Of a stretch of DNA of 41,624 nt, positions 29,968 through 37,905 are shown piece after piece; positions within the stretch are counted from its first letter, which is position 1, and each line of letters begins with the position of its first letter. A program made the translations under genes and the position numbers. Origin of the DNA: Fibrobacter sp. (GTDB taxonomy: Bacteria; Fibrobacterota; Fibrobacteria; Fibrobacterales; Fibrobacteraceae); the NCBI GenBank assembly GCA_017959225.1, contig JAGDBD010000033.1:1-41624 (forward strand), in the 5' to 3' direction. The notes under the pieces are model-generated. The model was not told the DNA's origin. It searched no databases and was given only the letters and a program-made list of their open reading frames with translations.

Positions 29968-29991
29968 AAATGTATGTTTTTTTTTACATTT
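29968..29991. promoter_or_regulatory. Inverted repeat around a T run between proA and the lipoprotein gene
   Basis: AAATGTA (29968-29974) and TACATTT (29985-29991) form a seven-base inverted repeat around a T-rich 10-base centre, about 45 bases before the lipoprotein start. It could be an operator or a weak hairpin. The rest of this 254-base gap (29780-30033) is T-rich and shows no gene. Confidence 0.2.
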
Positions 29992-30033
29992 CGCGGCGGT
30001 ACGCCTTTTACGAATCAAATAGTTGGAGGAAAA

Positions 30034-30450
30034 ATGAATAAAAAACTGATTTTTGCAGTAACGTCTCTTGCAGCGATGACTCTGATCGGCTGCTCAAATT
30101 ACACTCGCAGACCCTATACGGAAATCCCTCTCGCCGAAGGGGAAGAAGAGGTCGCTCCGACCGAATTCTGTGCTTTCGAAGATTTCCCGAAAGATGTCCC
30201 GTTCAAATATGTCCACGCCGTTAAAGCTTCGAAGATGGTTTATGCCGATCCGAAATCCTTGCGCCCAGCGATTGAAAAAACGGTGCGTAAGAGAGGTGGA
30301 AACGCCGTCGCCAATTACCATGAAAATATTCGCTTCGGCGCCTTCTCGCTGACTATAGTGCGTCCTGTTGCAAGCGGGGATGCCATCACCATTTTGAATA
30401 CGCGAGGCAAGACTTGCGAAGAAATGGGCGGCCAATCTTTTACCAAGTAA
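30034..30450 (+). CDS. Small lipoprotein of unknown function
   Basis: A 138-residue lipoprotein starting at ATG 30034, chosen because GGAGGA precedes it by six bases; a longer frame from 29974 lacks a ribosome site. The signal ends in the lipobox LIGC (C20). The mature part contains YVHAVKASKMVYADP and KRGGNAVANYHENIRFGAFSLTIV, a pattern reminiscent of small envelope lipoproteins with a conserved GANAV core such as RcsF or DUF4156; the likeness is weak. It is transcribed toward the Wzi-like gene and overlaps its end by 11 bases. Confidence 0.8.
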   Translation: MNKKLIFAVTSLAAMTLIGCSNYTRRPYTEIPLAEGEEEVAPTEFCAFEDFPKDVPFKYVHAVKASKMVYADPKSLRPAIEKTVRKRGGNAVANYHENIRFGAFSLTIVRPVASGDAITILNTRGKTCEEMGGQSFTK

Positions 30451-31855
30451 CTCCCAGGCTACCGCTCATGCGGTAGCCTTTATAATCGCCGACGTAAAAG
30501 CTTTGGGTATAATTTGCCCAAAGCCATTCAAAGGGGTTGAACTTCAATCCGAAGCCGTATTCGCGGTACCGAAGCGTGGTTTTATCGGCTAGGAAGGTTC
30601 TATCCGTGGCGTCGTAAGGCGTATGGATGTCGTGCAGGTTCCCTCCGAATGCGGTATCTTTTGCAACGCTCGACGCAAATATTTTGACTTCGAAATCTTG
30701 GTATGCGCCGCGGACTTCGGTGTAAAATTCGCGGGAGTTCGGACCCAGATTCGACCCGAAGCTTTGACCGTAATGCGTGTAAGAATAACCGGCTCCCTTG
30801 TGATGGGTATAGACCCAAGGCTCGATCCACGTAAATTCCGAAAAGTAAGAAAAGAGAATGGGACCGATTTTGCGGTTGTCCGTTCCAAGTCCAAGGCTCG
30901 CCGCCCATTTGTTTCCCCACCAGGAATCGTCGAACATGCTGGTGACTTTTTTCATGTCGTCCCACAGAAGTTCGCCGTAGATTTCCCAATTTGGAATCGT
31001 TTTGATGCTCAAATCAAAACTTAAACTGGTGTTTTCCAAATCGCCGGTATAGTGCTCGGCAAAAATATAGGGTATAAAGGGAGCTGCATAAATCCATTCA
31101 AAGTCCCGGCTTGTGCTATCGGCATCTGCATTCGGATTGGATCCGTTATTTTCGACGGTAGAACCGTATACGATGGTTTCGCTAAAAGCAAAGTCGATGT
31201 CAAAAGGAAGCGAAAGGTTTAGGCGGTGTGCATGAAAATACTTGGCTTTGTGCTTGTCGTGGTAAAGTTTGCCAGCGTATTGCGTGTAAGTCACTGGGCC
31301 AATGTCGAATTCATAGCCGATGTAAGGCGTCGGGGCTGGCGTTGCAATGCGGTCGGTGGAATCCATCCAAGGTCGATAAACGTGTTCGTTCCCCCGCAAA
31401 ACCAGTTTGTTTCGGCGAGCCGGTCCCCACGAAAGGTAATCGACTCCGCCCATGATCCGCGCATATTCGTTAAAACGGTATTCGCTGGAAGCTGTAAAAC
31501 TATCCCAGGTTCTGGAACTGGGGCTTTGTACGTTGTAAGGAAGCCCGTTATACGGATTGTACGCCTTGTCTTCATAGGTGCGCGTTGTGCGATCGCTCAT
31601 GACGCTTGCACTGGCGTGGAATGTGAAGTTTCGGGTGATCGCGCCGTTTATGTACAAATTCACAAAGAGACTGTTTTCGATATGCTTATCGTCGTCTTCG
31701 GAATTTGTAAAACGGGAAACTGACGTGGAATCGCCCAAAGTCCCGCGGATCTTAAAGTAGGCTGTAGAATCTCCGAAGCCAATATGCCCAGGTTCTGTAG
31801 CAAAAGCAGAAACTGCGGAAAGCGTAAAAAGCAAAGCAATCAAAATGTGATTCAT
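30440..31855 (-). CDS. Wzi-like outer membrane beta-barrel (capsule/surface polysaccharide)
   Basis: A 471-residue outer membrane protein with a signal peptide (MNHILIALLFTLSAVSAFA). The mature part is a long run of amphipathic strands ending in GSLGVTW. The segment MGGVDYLSWGPARRNKLVLRGNEHVYRP (about 140-167, cited in part) resembles the Wzi/capsule-assembly family signature around WGP and the following basic strand. Wzi anchors or helps export capsule at the cell surface. Its start overlaps the preceding glycosyltransferase by four bases and three glycosyltransferases precede it in one operon, which supports a polysaccharide role. A generic barrel of other function is the alternative. Confidence 0.6.
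   Translation of the reverse strand: MNHILIALLFTLSAVSAFATEPGHIGFGDSTAYFKIRGTLGDSTSVSRFTNSEDDDKHIENSLFVNLYINGAITRNFTFHASASVMSDRTTRTYEDKAYNPYNGLPYNVQSPSSRTWDSFTASSEYRFNEYARIMGGVDYLSWGPARRNKLVLRGNEHVYRPWMDSTDRIATPAPTPYIGYEFDIGPVTYTQYAGKLYHDKHKAKYFHAHRLNLSLPFDIDFAFSETIVYGSTVENNGSNPNADADSTSRDFEWIYAAPFIPYIFAEHYTGDLENTSLSFDLSIKTIPNWEIYGELLWDDMKKVTSMFDDSWWGNKWAASLGLGTDNRKIGPILFSYFSEFTWIEPWVYTHHKGAGYSYTHYGQSFGSNLGPNSREFYTEVRGAYQDFEVKIFASSVAKDTAFGGNLHDIHTPYDATDRTFLADKTTLRYREYGFGLKFNPFEWLWANYTQSFYVGDYKGYRMSGSLGVTW
30456..30479 (+). terminator. Terminator of the lipoprotein gene, inside the Wzi-like gene
   Basis: AGGCTACCGC (30456-30465) and GCGGTAGCCT (30470-30479) form a perfect 10-bp stem with a TCAT loop, five bases after the lipoprotein stop, followed by TTATAAT. 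It lies within the last codons of the convergent barrel gene. The T run is imperfect. Confidence 0.65.
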
Positions 31856-32772
31856 TTTTTGAATCCTTTAAACCCTAAAGAAAATAGCAAAAGTGCGGCA
31901 TGGATCTTCGCGTTATCCCGGGCCGATTTCTTCAAAATGCAAAACGGCAAAAGCATCCCGATCCGTAAAAGGCTCCGGACAAAACGGAATGAACGGGAAA
32001 GCAGCGCACCGAAGAATCCGAAATGTTTACGATAAAAATAAAGCTGGGAAGAATCGTGTTGCAAACTGCGGGACAAAACGTTTTTAGCGGAACCGCCCCC
32101 CAGGTGAACGATTTGCGCATGGGAGTTTAGCAAAAAACGGTATCCGAGTTGGGAAGCCCTGTAAGCAAAATCCTGATCTTCGTAATACATAAAAATGTGT
32201 TCGTCGAACATTCCCACTTCCTTGAATGTTTGAGCGGGCATGAACCAGCATACAGCATTGATCCAATCGTTCAAAAGAAAATGGGAATTGTCTACAGCTT
32301 TTGCCGTTCCATGCAAATGCTTGTCTGCGCCACGGACCGTTCGAAAGGCGTTCAAGAAAAATTCCCCGTGGGAAAGAAACCGGTAATCTGTGCGCTGAAC
32401 GCTCCCGTCTGGATTTTTGACGAGAGGCGCAAAAATGGCTTTAGAGTTTTTGGCTTCGGTCCGGAGAGTTTCCAAGGCGTTCACGCTTGGAATCGTATCG
32501 TTATTTAAAAAACAGACGTAATCGAATTCTTCGTTTTGAAGGCTTTGTCGAAAAGCTTCGTTATTGGCAAAGCCAAAGCCTTTGTTTTGTGCAAGCGGGT
32601 AAACGGTTACCTGCGGAAAATCTTCAGCGATTTTTTGCGGAGTTCCATCGGAGCTTGCGTTGTCTGCAACGGCGATTTTCCACTGGTCGTGAGGAAGCTT
32701 TACAAGAACGTCAAGGCAATCCTTTGTCATCTTGTAACCGTTAAAGGTGACGAGGATGATGAGCGTTTTCAT
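31852..32772 (-). CDS. Family 2 glycosyltransferase (rhamnosyltransferase-like)
   Basis: A 306-residue GT-A-fold enzyme that adds a sugar from a nucleotide donor to a growing glycan on the cytoplasmic face. Motifs are ILVTFNGYKMTKDCL at the N-terminus, ADNASSDGTP (about 35-44), the metal-binding FLNNDT (about 88-93), and the acceptor-side MYYEDQDFAYRASQLGYRF (about 195-213). The pattern NNDT and EDxDFxxRxxxxG is typical of WbbL/rhamnosyltransferase-type GT2 enzymes. It overlaps both neighbours by four bases. The C-terminus is basic and hydrophobic, possibly membrane-associated. Confidence 0.9.
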   Translation of the reverse strand: MKTLIILVTFNGYKMTKDCLDVLVKLPHDQWKIAVADNASSDGTPQKIAEDFPQVTVYPLAQNKGFGFANNEAFRQSLQNEEFDYVCFLNNDTIPSVNALETLRTEAKNSKAIFAPLVKNPDGSVQRTDYRFLSHGEFFLNAFRTVRGADKHLHGTAKAVDNSHFLLNDWINAVCWFMPAQTFKEVGMFDEHIFMYYEDQDFAYRASQLGYRFLLNSHAQIVHLGGGSAKNVLSRSLQHDSSQLYFYRKHFGFFGALLSRSFRFVRSLLRIGMLLPFCILKKSARDNAKIHAALLLFSLGFKGFKK

Positions 32773-33869
32773 TTGGCCTCCCCATGGAGATTTTCAAAAA
32801 CCAATTTCAGTTTTTTAGCGGCATGTTCCCATGTGTACTGCTTCAGAATATCTAAACGTTTTGTGTTTTCTTTTTGCGAATAAATTAACTTATCCGGATT
32901 CCGGTACAGCGATTCAATGGCCGAAGCCATGCTTTCGGGATCTTGCGGATCAAAATAGATGCCGAGACTTCCCAAAAATTCCTGCATGGGGGAGTCTTTT
33001 GAAACAAGAACGCGGGCCCCGTTTTGCAAAGCTTCAAGAGCAGGGAGTCCAAAGCCTTCATAAAGAGTCGGGAATACAAAGCCTTTGCAGGTTTTGTATA
33101 GGTTTTGCAGTTCGTCTTTACTGACAAAACCGAGGATTTCAACGGAATCTTTAATGGGAGAATTTTCAAGAAGCTCGCGGAAAGCTTTGTTTCGCCATCC
33201 GGTAGGGCCTGCAATTTTAAGCTTTGCAGAAACTCCTTTTTGCGCAAGAATTTCTAACGCCTTGAGAAGACGGCGCAGGTTTTTACGAGGTTCCATGCTT
33301 CCCGAAAAGAACAAAAAGTCTTCTTTGGGCAGAGGATCCTGTACGGTTGCTGCTTGAGAAATGCCGTTGGGAATTATCTGAATTTTGGAATCCGCAATGG
33401 ACGGGTAAAATTTTTTGAGCTCTTGTGCTGTAAAATTCGAAATGCAAACAATGACGTCGGATTTTGCAAGGGAGCGTGTTCCATAATAGGCGGTGATTGC
33501 GCGGACGCTCCGCTGCATGGTCTTTGGATATCTGCGGTATACAAAATCGTGGACGGTCAAAACTTTGCGAATGCCTTTGGGCTTTCGCAAAAAAAGCGTT
33601 TGCTCCGGTCCCCAGAAAACGTCTACGGCTTTTGATTTTGCAAGTTTTGGAAGCTCATACTGCTGCCACAAAATGCCGGGAAGGCGTGTGCGGGAAATCG
33701 CATACGAAAAATTCGGAGCGCTTAGCGGATAAGAAACCGGTGCCGGTGAAAAAAGAATGTACTCGTTCTGCGAATCGATTTTTTGCAATTCGTCAAGAAG
33801 ACTTTCTAGATACACCTTGATCCCAGCGGAATTCGATCGGAGCAATTTGACGTCAATTCCAATTCGCAT
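32769..33869 (-). CDS. Family 4 glycosyltransferase
   Basis: A 366-residue GT-B-fold retaining glycosyltransferase. The N-terminal domain opens RIGIDVKLLRSNSAGIKVYLESL. The C-terminal donor domain has FFSGSMEPRKNLRRLLKA (about 188-205), KLKIAGPTGW and the E-x7-E motif in YEGFGLPALEALQNG (about 270-284). It resembles mannosyltransferase-type GT4 enzymes (WbdA/MtfB-like). It lies in the four-gene glycan operon and overlaps the next gene by four bases and the previous by one. Confidence 0.92.
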   Translation of the reverse strand: MRIGIDVKLLRSNSAGIKVYLESLLDELQKIDSQNEYILFSPAPVSYPLSAPNFSYAISRTRLPGILWQQYELPKLAKSKAVDVFWGPEQTLFLRKPKGIRKVLTVHDFVYRRYPKTMQRSVRAITAYYGTRSLAKSDVIVCISNFTAQELKKFYPSIADSKIQIIPNGISQAATVQDPLPKEDFLFFSGSMEPRKNLRRLLKALEILAQKGVSAKLKIAGPTGWRNKAFRELLENSPIKDSVEILGFVSKDELQNLYKTCKGFVFPTLYEGFGLPALEALQNGARVLVSKDSPMQEFLGSLGIYFDPQDPESMASAIESLYRNPDKLIYSQKENTKRLDILKQYTWEHAAKKLKLVFENLHGEAK

Positions 33870-34816
33870 CAGTTTTTTCCTAGAAAGTGCTTGCAGAAGG
33901 GGAATCCGAGGGAGCTTCCGAAGATTTTTTTCAGCAGTTTCACGGTGCTACAGCCCGGGAAAAGGGCGTTCCTATTTTCGAAAAGCCAGGGAATACTTGA
34001 AAAATTGGGAGAGTGTTCAAGGCTTGTCTTCAAAAATTTGCGGTAGCGTTCCACAAAAATGATGTCTGCACTGGAAAGGTTCAACCGTTCGGCGGTTGCA
34101 AGAAGCCCTTCCGCTACGTGACGGTTGATTTTTAAAACATCCGACATGCGGATGTCCGGTTTAATGCCTACCGAATTTTGATCGTGAATGCGGTAGTCTA
34201 AAATCGCATCCGGAATAGCCAAAATACCACCGCTTTTTGCGGCGCAAAGGGCAATCCACTCGTCGTAAACGGGAATCCATTCCGGAATCGGAAGGATGGT
34301 TTTTAGAAGGGATGCGCTAAAAAGCGAAAGACAACCGTTGGCGTTATTGGTACCGCACAGGCGCGAACGGAAAGGGATCTCCGGGCAAATTCCGGCAAGG
34401 CTTCGCCAGGAATCCGCAATTCTTTTGCCATTCGCATCGATAACGTGGGCATCTCCAAAGGCAAAGCTTTCTGAAGCGCCTTGGAGGGCTTTTTCTAAAA
34501 GTTCCAACTTTTCCGGAAGCCATATGTCGTCTTGGTCCGCAATGGCAATCCAATCGTCGTCGCCTGCCACCTTTTGAATTTCCACAAAGGCATCCGAAAA
34601 AGCTGCTCGGTGACCGCCGTTCTTTTTACGCACGGAAATCTGCATGGGAAGCTTCGATGTGTATTGTTCTAGAATGCTGACGGAAGAATCGCTAGAAGCA
34701 TCGTCAACGGCAAAGATCTGGTCGGCAGGTCGATTTTGCTTTGCAAGCGAATCGAGCATCTCTGCAAGGAACCTTTCTCCGTTATAAGTAGCCAGTGCGA
34801 CGAAAATTTTAGACAT
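33869..34816 (-). CDS. Family 2 glycosyltransferase
   Basis: A 315-residue GT-A-fold enzyme and the first gene of the glycan operon running to 30440. Motifs are VALATYNGERFLAEMLDSL, VDDASSDSSV (about 38-47) and the DxD region ADQDDIWLPEKLE (about 93-105), which match alpha-L-Rha/Glc-type GT2 enzymes. Later segments (GTNNANGCLSLFS, PVYDEWIALCAAKSG) hold the acceptor side. It is divergent from the GT4 gene at 34850, with 33 AT-rich bases between them. Confidence 0.92.
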   Translation of the reverse strand: MSKIFVALATYNGERFLAEMLDSLAKQNRPADQIFAVDDASSDSSVSILEQYTSKLPMQISVRKKNGGHRAAFSDAFVEIQKVAGDDDWIAIADQDDIWLPEKLELLEKALQGASESFAFGDAHVIDANGKRIADSWRSLAGICPEIPFRSRLCGTNNANGCLSLFSASLLKTILPIPEWIPVYDEWIALCAAKSGGILAIPDAILDYRIHDQNSVGIKPDIRMSDVLKINRHVAEGLLATAERLNLSSADIIFVERYRKFLKTSLEHSPNFSSIPWLFENRNALFPGCSTVKLLKKIFGSSLGFPFCKHFLGKN

Positions 34817-34849
34817 AATTTGCTATAAAATAGTATAAATTAGGGGTAT
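34817..34849. promoter_or_regulatory. Divergent promoter region of the glycosyltransferase genes
   Basis: The 33-base gap holds TATAAA twice on the plus strand (34824-34829, 34834-34839) and TATACT on the minus strand (34837-34832). These could be back-to-back -10 elements, implying short leaders. No clear -35 is assigned because both would lie in coding sequence. Confidence 0.35.
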
Positions 34850-35995
34850 ATGGTACCGAAGAAGAAAGTCATCATTGTCTGTGATAAGAACGCTAGAACC
34901 AGCTTCGGGCGTTTAACGCTCGATTTGGAACGAACTTTGTATGCGGATTTCGATGTTTCCATTCTCTGGCTAAAAACTCCCCGGTATTTTCCGGATGATG
35001 CAAAGACCCTTCCGGAAGAGCGGGGTACGAAAAGCGATTCCATCTGGGCCAATTCTTTGCACGCCGGTTTTTTCAAGTTCCGCGTCCCTTTTACGGAATA
35101 CCTGAAAAAGCAGGATCCGACGATCGTTTTTTTCATTCGTCCGGAACTCGGGTTCCTTGTTCCCATTGCAAAACAGGCCTGTCCTCAGTCAAAAACGGTG
35201 GTGTTGATTCACGACACCTTCGCTGAAACTCTGTATCCTTTCAGTATCAAGTTCCGACTGATTTCCCGCTTTTATGCAAAGCCTACCGCTGGTGCAGACG
35301 GTTTTGTGTACAATTCCCGCTATTCCAAAAAGGAAGCGGAAAAATATTACGGGATTGCAGGCCGTCCAAATGCGGTGACGGGCCTTCCGCTGAATTCCCT
35401 TTATTACAATCAAAACGAAAATTATGTGCGTTACCGCTCCAAACGGGAAACCTTCCGTGCGGATTTGGGAATCAAAGGCTTTAAGGCCATGGTTTTAAAC
35501 GTGAGCCTTCCGGAACCCCGCAAAAATCTCGAAACCTTTTTCGATATGGCAAAGGCGCGCCCGGATGTGGCTTTTGTCCGCATCGGTAAAATCAACCGAC
35601 AGGTACTTATGAAAATCGAAGAACGTCATCTGAAAAACGTTTTTCATTTTACAAGCCTTTCGGCAACGAATCTGCGAGAATTCTATCGCAATGCGGACCT
35701 TTTTGTGATGCCCTCTTATTACGAAGGCTTTGGACTGCCTCCCCTTGAAGCCATTGCTTGCGGAACGCCTGTGGTCTGCGCAAAGACAACTGCTCTCGAT
35801 GAAATTTTCAGCGACATTTGCCCCACCGTTTCTCCGGCGAACAATGTACAGGGCTATTTGAAAGTTCTCGATTCCGTTTTGGACGGAACTTATGAATATG
35901 ATCCGGAAAAAGTTTCAAAGCTCCTTGCCCGCTACAGTATCAAAACGGTTGCGGACAAATTAAGCGCTTTCTTCTACTCGATTCTCGATCGGTAA
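34850..35995 (+). CDS. Family 4 glycosyltransferase
   Basis: A 381-residue GT-B-fold enzyme. The N-terminal domain (KKVIIVCDKNARTSFGRL) is followed by PTIVFFIRPELGFLVPIA and FVYNSRYSKKEAEKYYG. The donor domain shows LNVSLPEPRKNLETFFDMA (about 217-235), VFHFTSLSATNLREFYRNADLFVMPS, and the E-x7-E motif YEGFGLPPLEAIACGTP (about 290-306). Unlike the other glycan genes it is on the plus strand and stands alone. AGGGG lies close before the ATG. Donor and acceptor cannot be read from the sequence. Confidence 0.9.
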   Translation: MVPKKKVIIVCDKNARTSFGRLTLDLERTLYADFDVSILWLKTPRYFPDDAKTLPEERGTKSDSIWANSLHAGFFKFRVPFTEYLKKQDPTIVFFIRPELGFLVPIAKQACPQSKTVVLIHDTFAETLYPFSIKFRLISRFYAKPTAGADGFVYNSRYSKKEAEKYYGIAGRPNAVTGLPLNSLYYNQNENYVRYRSKRETFRADLGIKGFKAMVLNVSLPEPRKNLETFFDMAKARPDVAFVRIGKINRQVLMKIEERHLKNVFHFTSLSATNLREFYRNADLFVMPSYYEGFGLPPLEAIACGTPVVCAKTTALDEIFSDICPTVSPANNVQGYLKVLDSVLDGTYEYDPEKVSKLLARYSIKTVADKLSAFFYSILDR

Positions 35996-35998
35996 ATT

Positions 35999-36733
35999 TT
36001 ACGTGGAAACCTGCCGAAAGGTTTCTTCGGAAAATTTGGAAAGTTCCGTCACCTTCAAAGATTTTGCGTTGAGCTCCTTTCTGTTTTTGAAAAGGGCGTT
36101 GAAGGCTAATGGATGGCGGAATGCGAATTTAAAATAGCGGATAATGTCCAAGTCCTTGTAATAGACCCGTCCCAGTTCCTTCATAAAGGTGGAATCTTTT
36201 TTGAAATCCGTGGAAACGGATGTCACCGATTCTACCTGGATTCTTGGCAAAGCGAAAAGGTGCGCGCCTAAATGCAGCGCCCGAAGTCCCAGGTCAAAGA
36301 ACCGGGAGTCGCTCGAAAGTTCCGGATCAAAGCCGTGTAGCGCTTGAAGAAGTCGTGTGGAGTAGATTCCGCATTCCGGAGAAATACTTGCAACAGGGCG
36401 AATTTCTGAATTTTCATTTGTACGGAATTCTTCTTCAACACCATGTTTTAAATCGATCAAGAATCCGGAAGAAAAAACTTCTTTGCTTTCGGCTTTAAAA
36501 ATACGCGGTGCGAAGGCGTCTGCATAAGGAAAATCCAGGCAAGCATCTGCCACCGCATTCAAAAAAGAACGGGTCAGCCGAATGTCCGGCTTCACAAGGA
36601 TCGTCCATTCCGCATCCAGATCGCGGACAACGTCCGAAAAATTTTCGGCGAAGAACCAACCTAAAGCCCGATCCTCGATTTGAGGATGGAGCTGTTCTTT
36701 AGAAAGAACAATAATATCAAACTGTTTTTGCAT
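35999..36733 (-). CDS. Glycosyltransferase family 2-like protein with reduced N-terminus
   Basis: A 244-residue protein resembling the core of GT2 rhamnosyltransferase-type enzymes: AEWTILVKPDIRLTRSFLNAV in the place of the NNDT/DxD strand, SPECGIYSTRLLQALHGFDP, and RFFDLGLRALHLGAHLFALP for the usual EDxDxxxRxxxxG. The N-terminal nucleotide-binding part (V..NN....) is short and lacks the usual DN.S.DG segment. KPDIRL replaces the DxD-type motif, so activity is uncertain. Its start shares one base with the stop of the PorV-like gene, so the two are coupled. Confidence 0.6.
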   Translation of the reverse strand: MQKQFDIIVLSKEQLHPQIEDRALGWFFAENFSDVVRDLDAEWTILVKPDIRLTRSFLNAVADACLDFPYADAFAPRIFKAESKEVFSSGFLIDLKHGVEEEFRTNENSEIRPVASISPECGIYSTRLLQALHGFDPELSSDSRFFDLGLRALHLGAHLFALPRIQVESVTSVSTDFKKDSTFMKELGRVYYKDLDIIRYFKFAFRHPLAFNALFKNRKELNAKSLKVTELSKFSEETFRQVST

Positions 36734-37743
36734 TAGAATCGAAGTCCAAGACCGATACGGTGTTCCGTTCCGAGACCTTGGGATAAATACGAAAAAGCGT
36801 AGTCCAACGAAAAGCGGGTTCCCGCATATCCGAGGCCGAGGCTAAAAAGACGGGCGTCGTTGGTTTCGTCCGGGCGGCTTGCCGAAGAAAAAAGTTCCTT
36901 GAAGTCGCGGGAAAGATCAAGCCACGTTCTAGAGAAACCGGCGCGAACAAAAAGGTTCGTTCCGATTGCATATTCAGTACCTAATGCGATGGCCGGTTCT
37001 GCATAGCGCGGAAACGAAAGTTCCGAGTAAAGTGTCAGGCGTGGAAGCGCTCCCGGAATGTAAAAGCCGGACAGGGCAAATTCTTCTTCGAGACCGTAAT
37101 CGGTATCGCCGTTATCCACATAGGCCCGGATCATTTTTCCAAAGTTTCGGGCGGCAAAACCGATACCATACTTGCGGGAAGAAGACTGCCAAAGGATGCC
37201 CCAGTCAAATGCGATAGCCATTGCGGTCTGGTCGCCTACGTCGTCTGCCAAAAGGTCCGTGGCGAATTTGACCGTAGATCCAAATTGAAAATGGGGAAGC
37301 GGTAAAGAAAGCGTCAACGCCGTTACAGAACTCTGGGGACTGTACGTTTTACCCGTTTCGTTGCCGGCTTCGTCGTAACCGTCTACATCTCCGTAACGAA
37401 TCCATCCATAGCTGATTTCTGCGACCATGGAACCGACCTGCCGTGCATAAGCAAGGTAGCCTTGGTTTTCTGCGAATTCGCCGGTTTGCCAGGAGAATGC
37501 GATTGCGTTATTCTGGTTGGAATCTAAAACGATAGCGGCAGGGTTTTGAAGTACGGATCCTGGATTCGAAGAGGGCATGGCTGCGTTGGCGTTTTCCATG
37601 GCAGCGCTTTTTGCACTATAAAATGAACCCAGAAAGGAGAAAGCTTCTTTACCTGTATCGTTTTTTTTGAAATAGGCGTGGGTGGTGGTGGCCGCAAAAA
37701 GGGTCGCCAAAGTCAGAATCGAAATTTTTTTCAAAAAAAACAT
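36733..37743 (-). CDS. PorV/PorQ-like outer membrane protein
   Basis: A 336-residue outer membrane barrel with a signal peptide (ISILTLATLFAATTTHA). The family pattern is visible in NANAAMPSSNPGSVLQNPAAI (first ~65 residues, cited in part), ISYGWIRYGDVDGYDE, GSTVKFATDLLADD and YGIGFAARNFGKM, ending IGLGLRF with a terminal Phe as expected for BamA-inserted barrels. PorV shuttles type IX secretion cargo to the surface attachment complex and PorQ acts beside it, so a link with the secreted protein at 2467-4737 is reasonable. A generic barrel of the UPF0164 group is the alternative. It heads a two-gene unit with the GT2-like gene. Confidence 0.65.
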   Translation of the reverse strand: MFFLKKISILTLATLFAATTTHAYFKKNDTGKEAFSFLGSFYSAKSAAMENANAAMPSSNPGSVLQNPAAIVLDSNQNNAIAFSWQTGEFAENQGYLAYARQVGSMVAEISYGWIRYGDVDGYDEAGNETGKTYSPQSSVTALTLSLPLPHFQFGSTVKFATDLLADDVGDQTAMAIAFDWGILWQSSSRKYGIGFAARNFGKMIRAYVDNGDTDYGLEEEFALSGFYIPGALPRLTLYSELSFPRYAEPAIALGTEYAIGTNLFVRAGFSRTWLDLSRDFKELFSSASRPDETNDARLFSLGLGYAGTRFSLDYAFSYLSQGLGTEHRIGLGLRF

Positions 37744-37751
37744 GGTAATAA

Positions 37752-37780
37752 TTTACAAAAATCAGAAAGTTTATTAAATT
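37752..37780 (+). promoter_or_regulatory. Promoter of tRNA-Lys
   Basis: TTTACA (37752-37757) and TAAATT (37775-37780) are 17 bases apart, placing the start a few bases before the mature tRNA at 37790. The -10 is identical to that of ssrA. Confidence 0.6.
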
Positions 37781-37789
37781 TGGGGTGTC

Positions 37790-37862
37790 GGACTAATAGC
37801 TCAGTTGGTAGAGCAACGCCCTTTTAAGGCGTGGGTCGAAGGTTCGAGCCCTTCTTAGTTCA
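37790..37862 (+). tRNA. tRNA-Lys (anticodon TTT)
   Basis: A 73-base class I tRNA: acceptor GGACTAA (37790-37796) with TTAGTTC (37855-37861), D arm GCTC...GAGC, anticodon stem CGCCC/GGCGT-side with loop CTTTTAA (anticodon TTT), T arm GAAGG-TTCGAGC-CCTTC, discriminator A. CCA is not encoded. Confidence 0.95.
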
Positions 37863-37864
37863 CG

Positions 37865-37900
37865 AAAACCGACCGTGTTGCTTGCAATGCGGTCGGTTTT
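37865..37900. terminator. Terminator of tRNA-Lys, possibly shared with mqnE
   Basis: AAAACCGACCG (37865-37875) pairs with CGGTCGGTTTT (37890-37900), with a smaller TTGC/GCAA stem inside the loop, and T-rich sequence follows on the plus strand. The outer A-T pairs let it act for the convergent mqnE gene, whose stop lies six bases away. Confidence 0.8.
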
Positions 37901-37905
37901 TCGTT

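Noticed and set aside
36006..36025. Hairpin GAAACCT/AGGTTTC after the plus-strand GT4 gene
   Set aside because: Seven A-T rich pairs and no T run; too weak to call a terminator.
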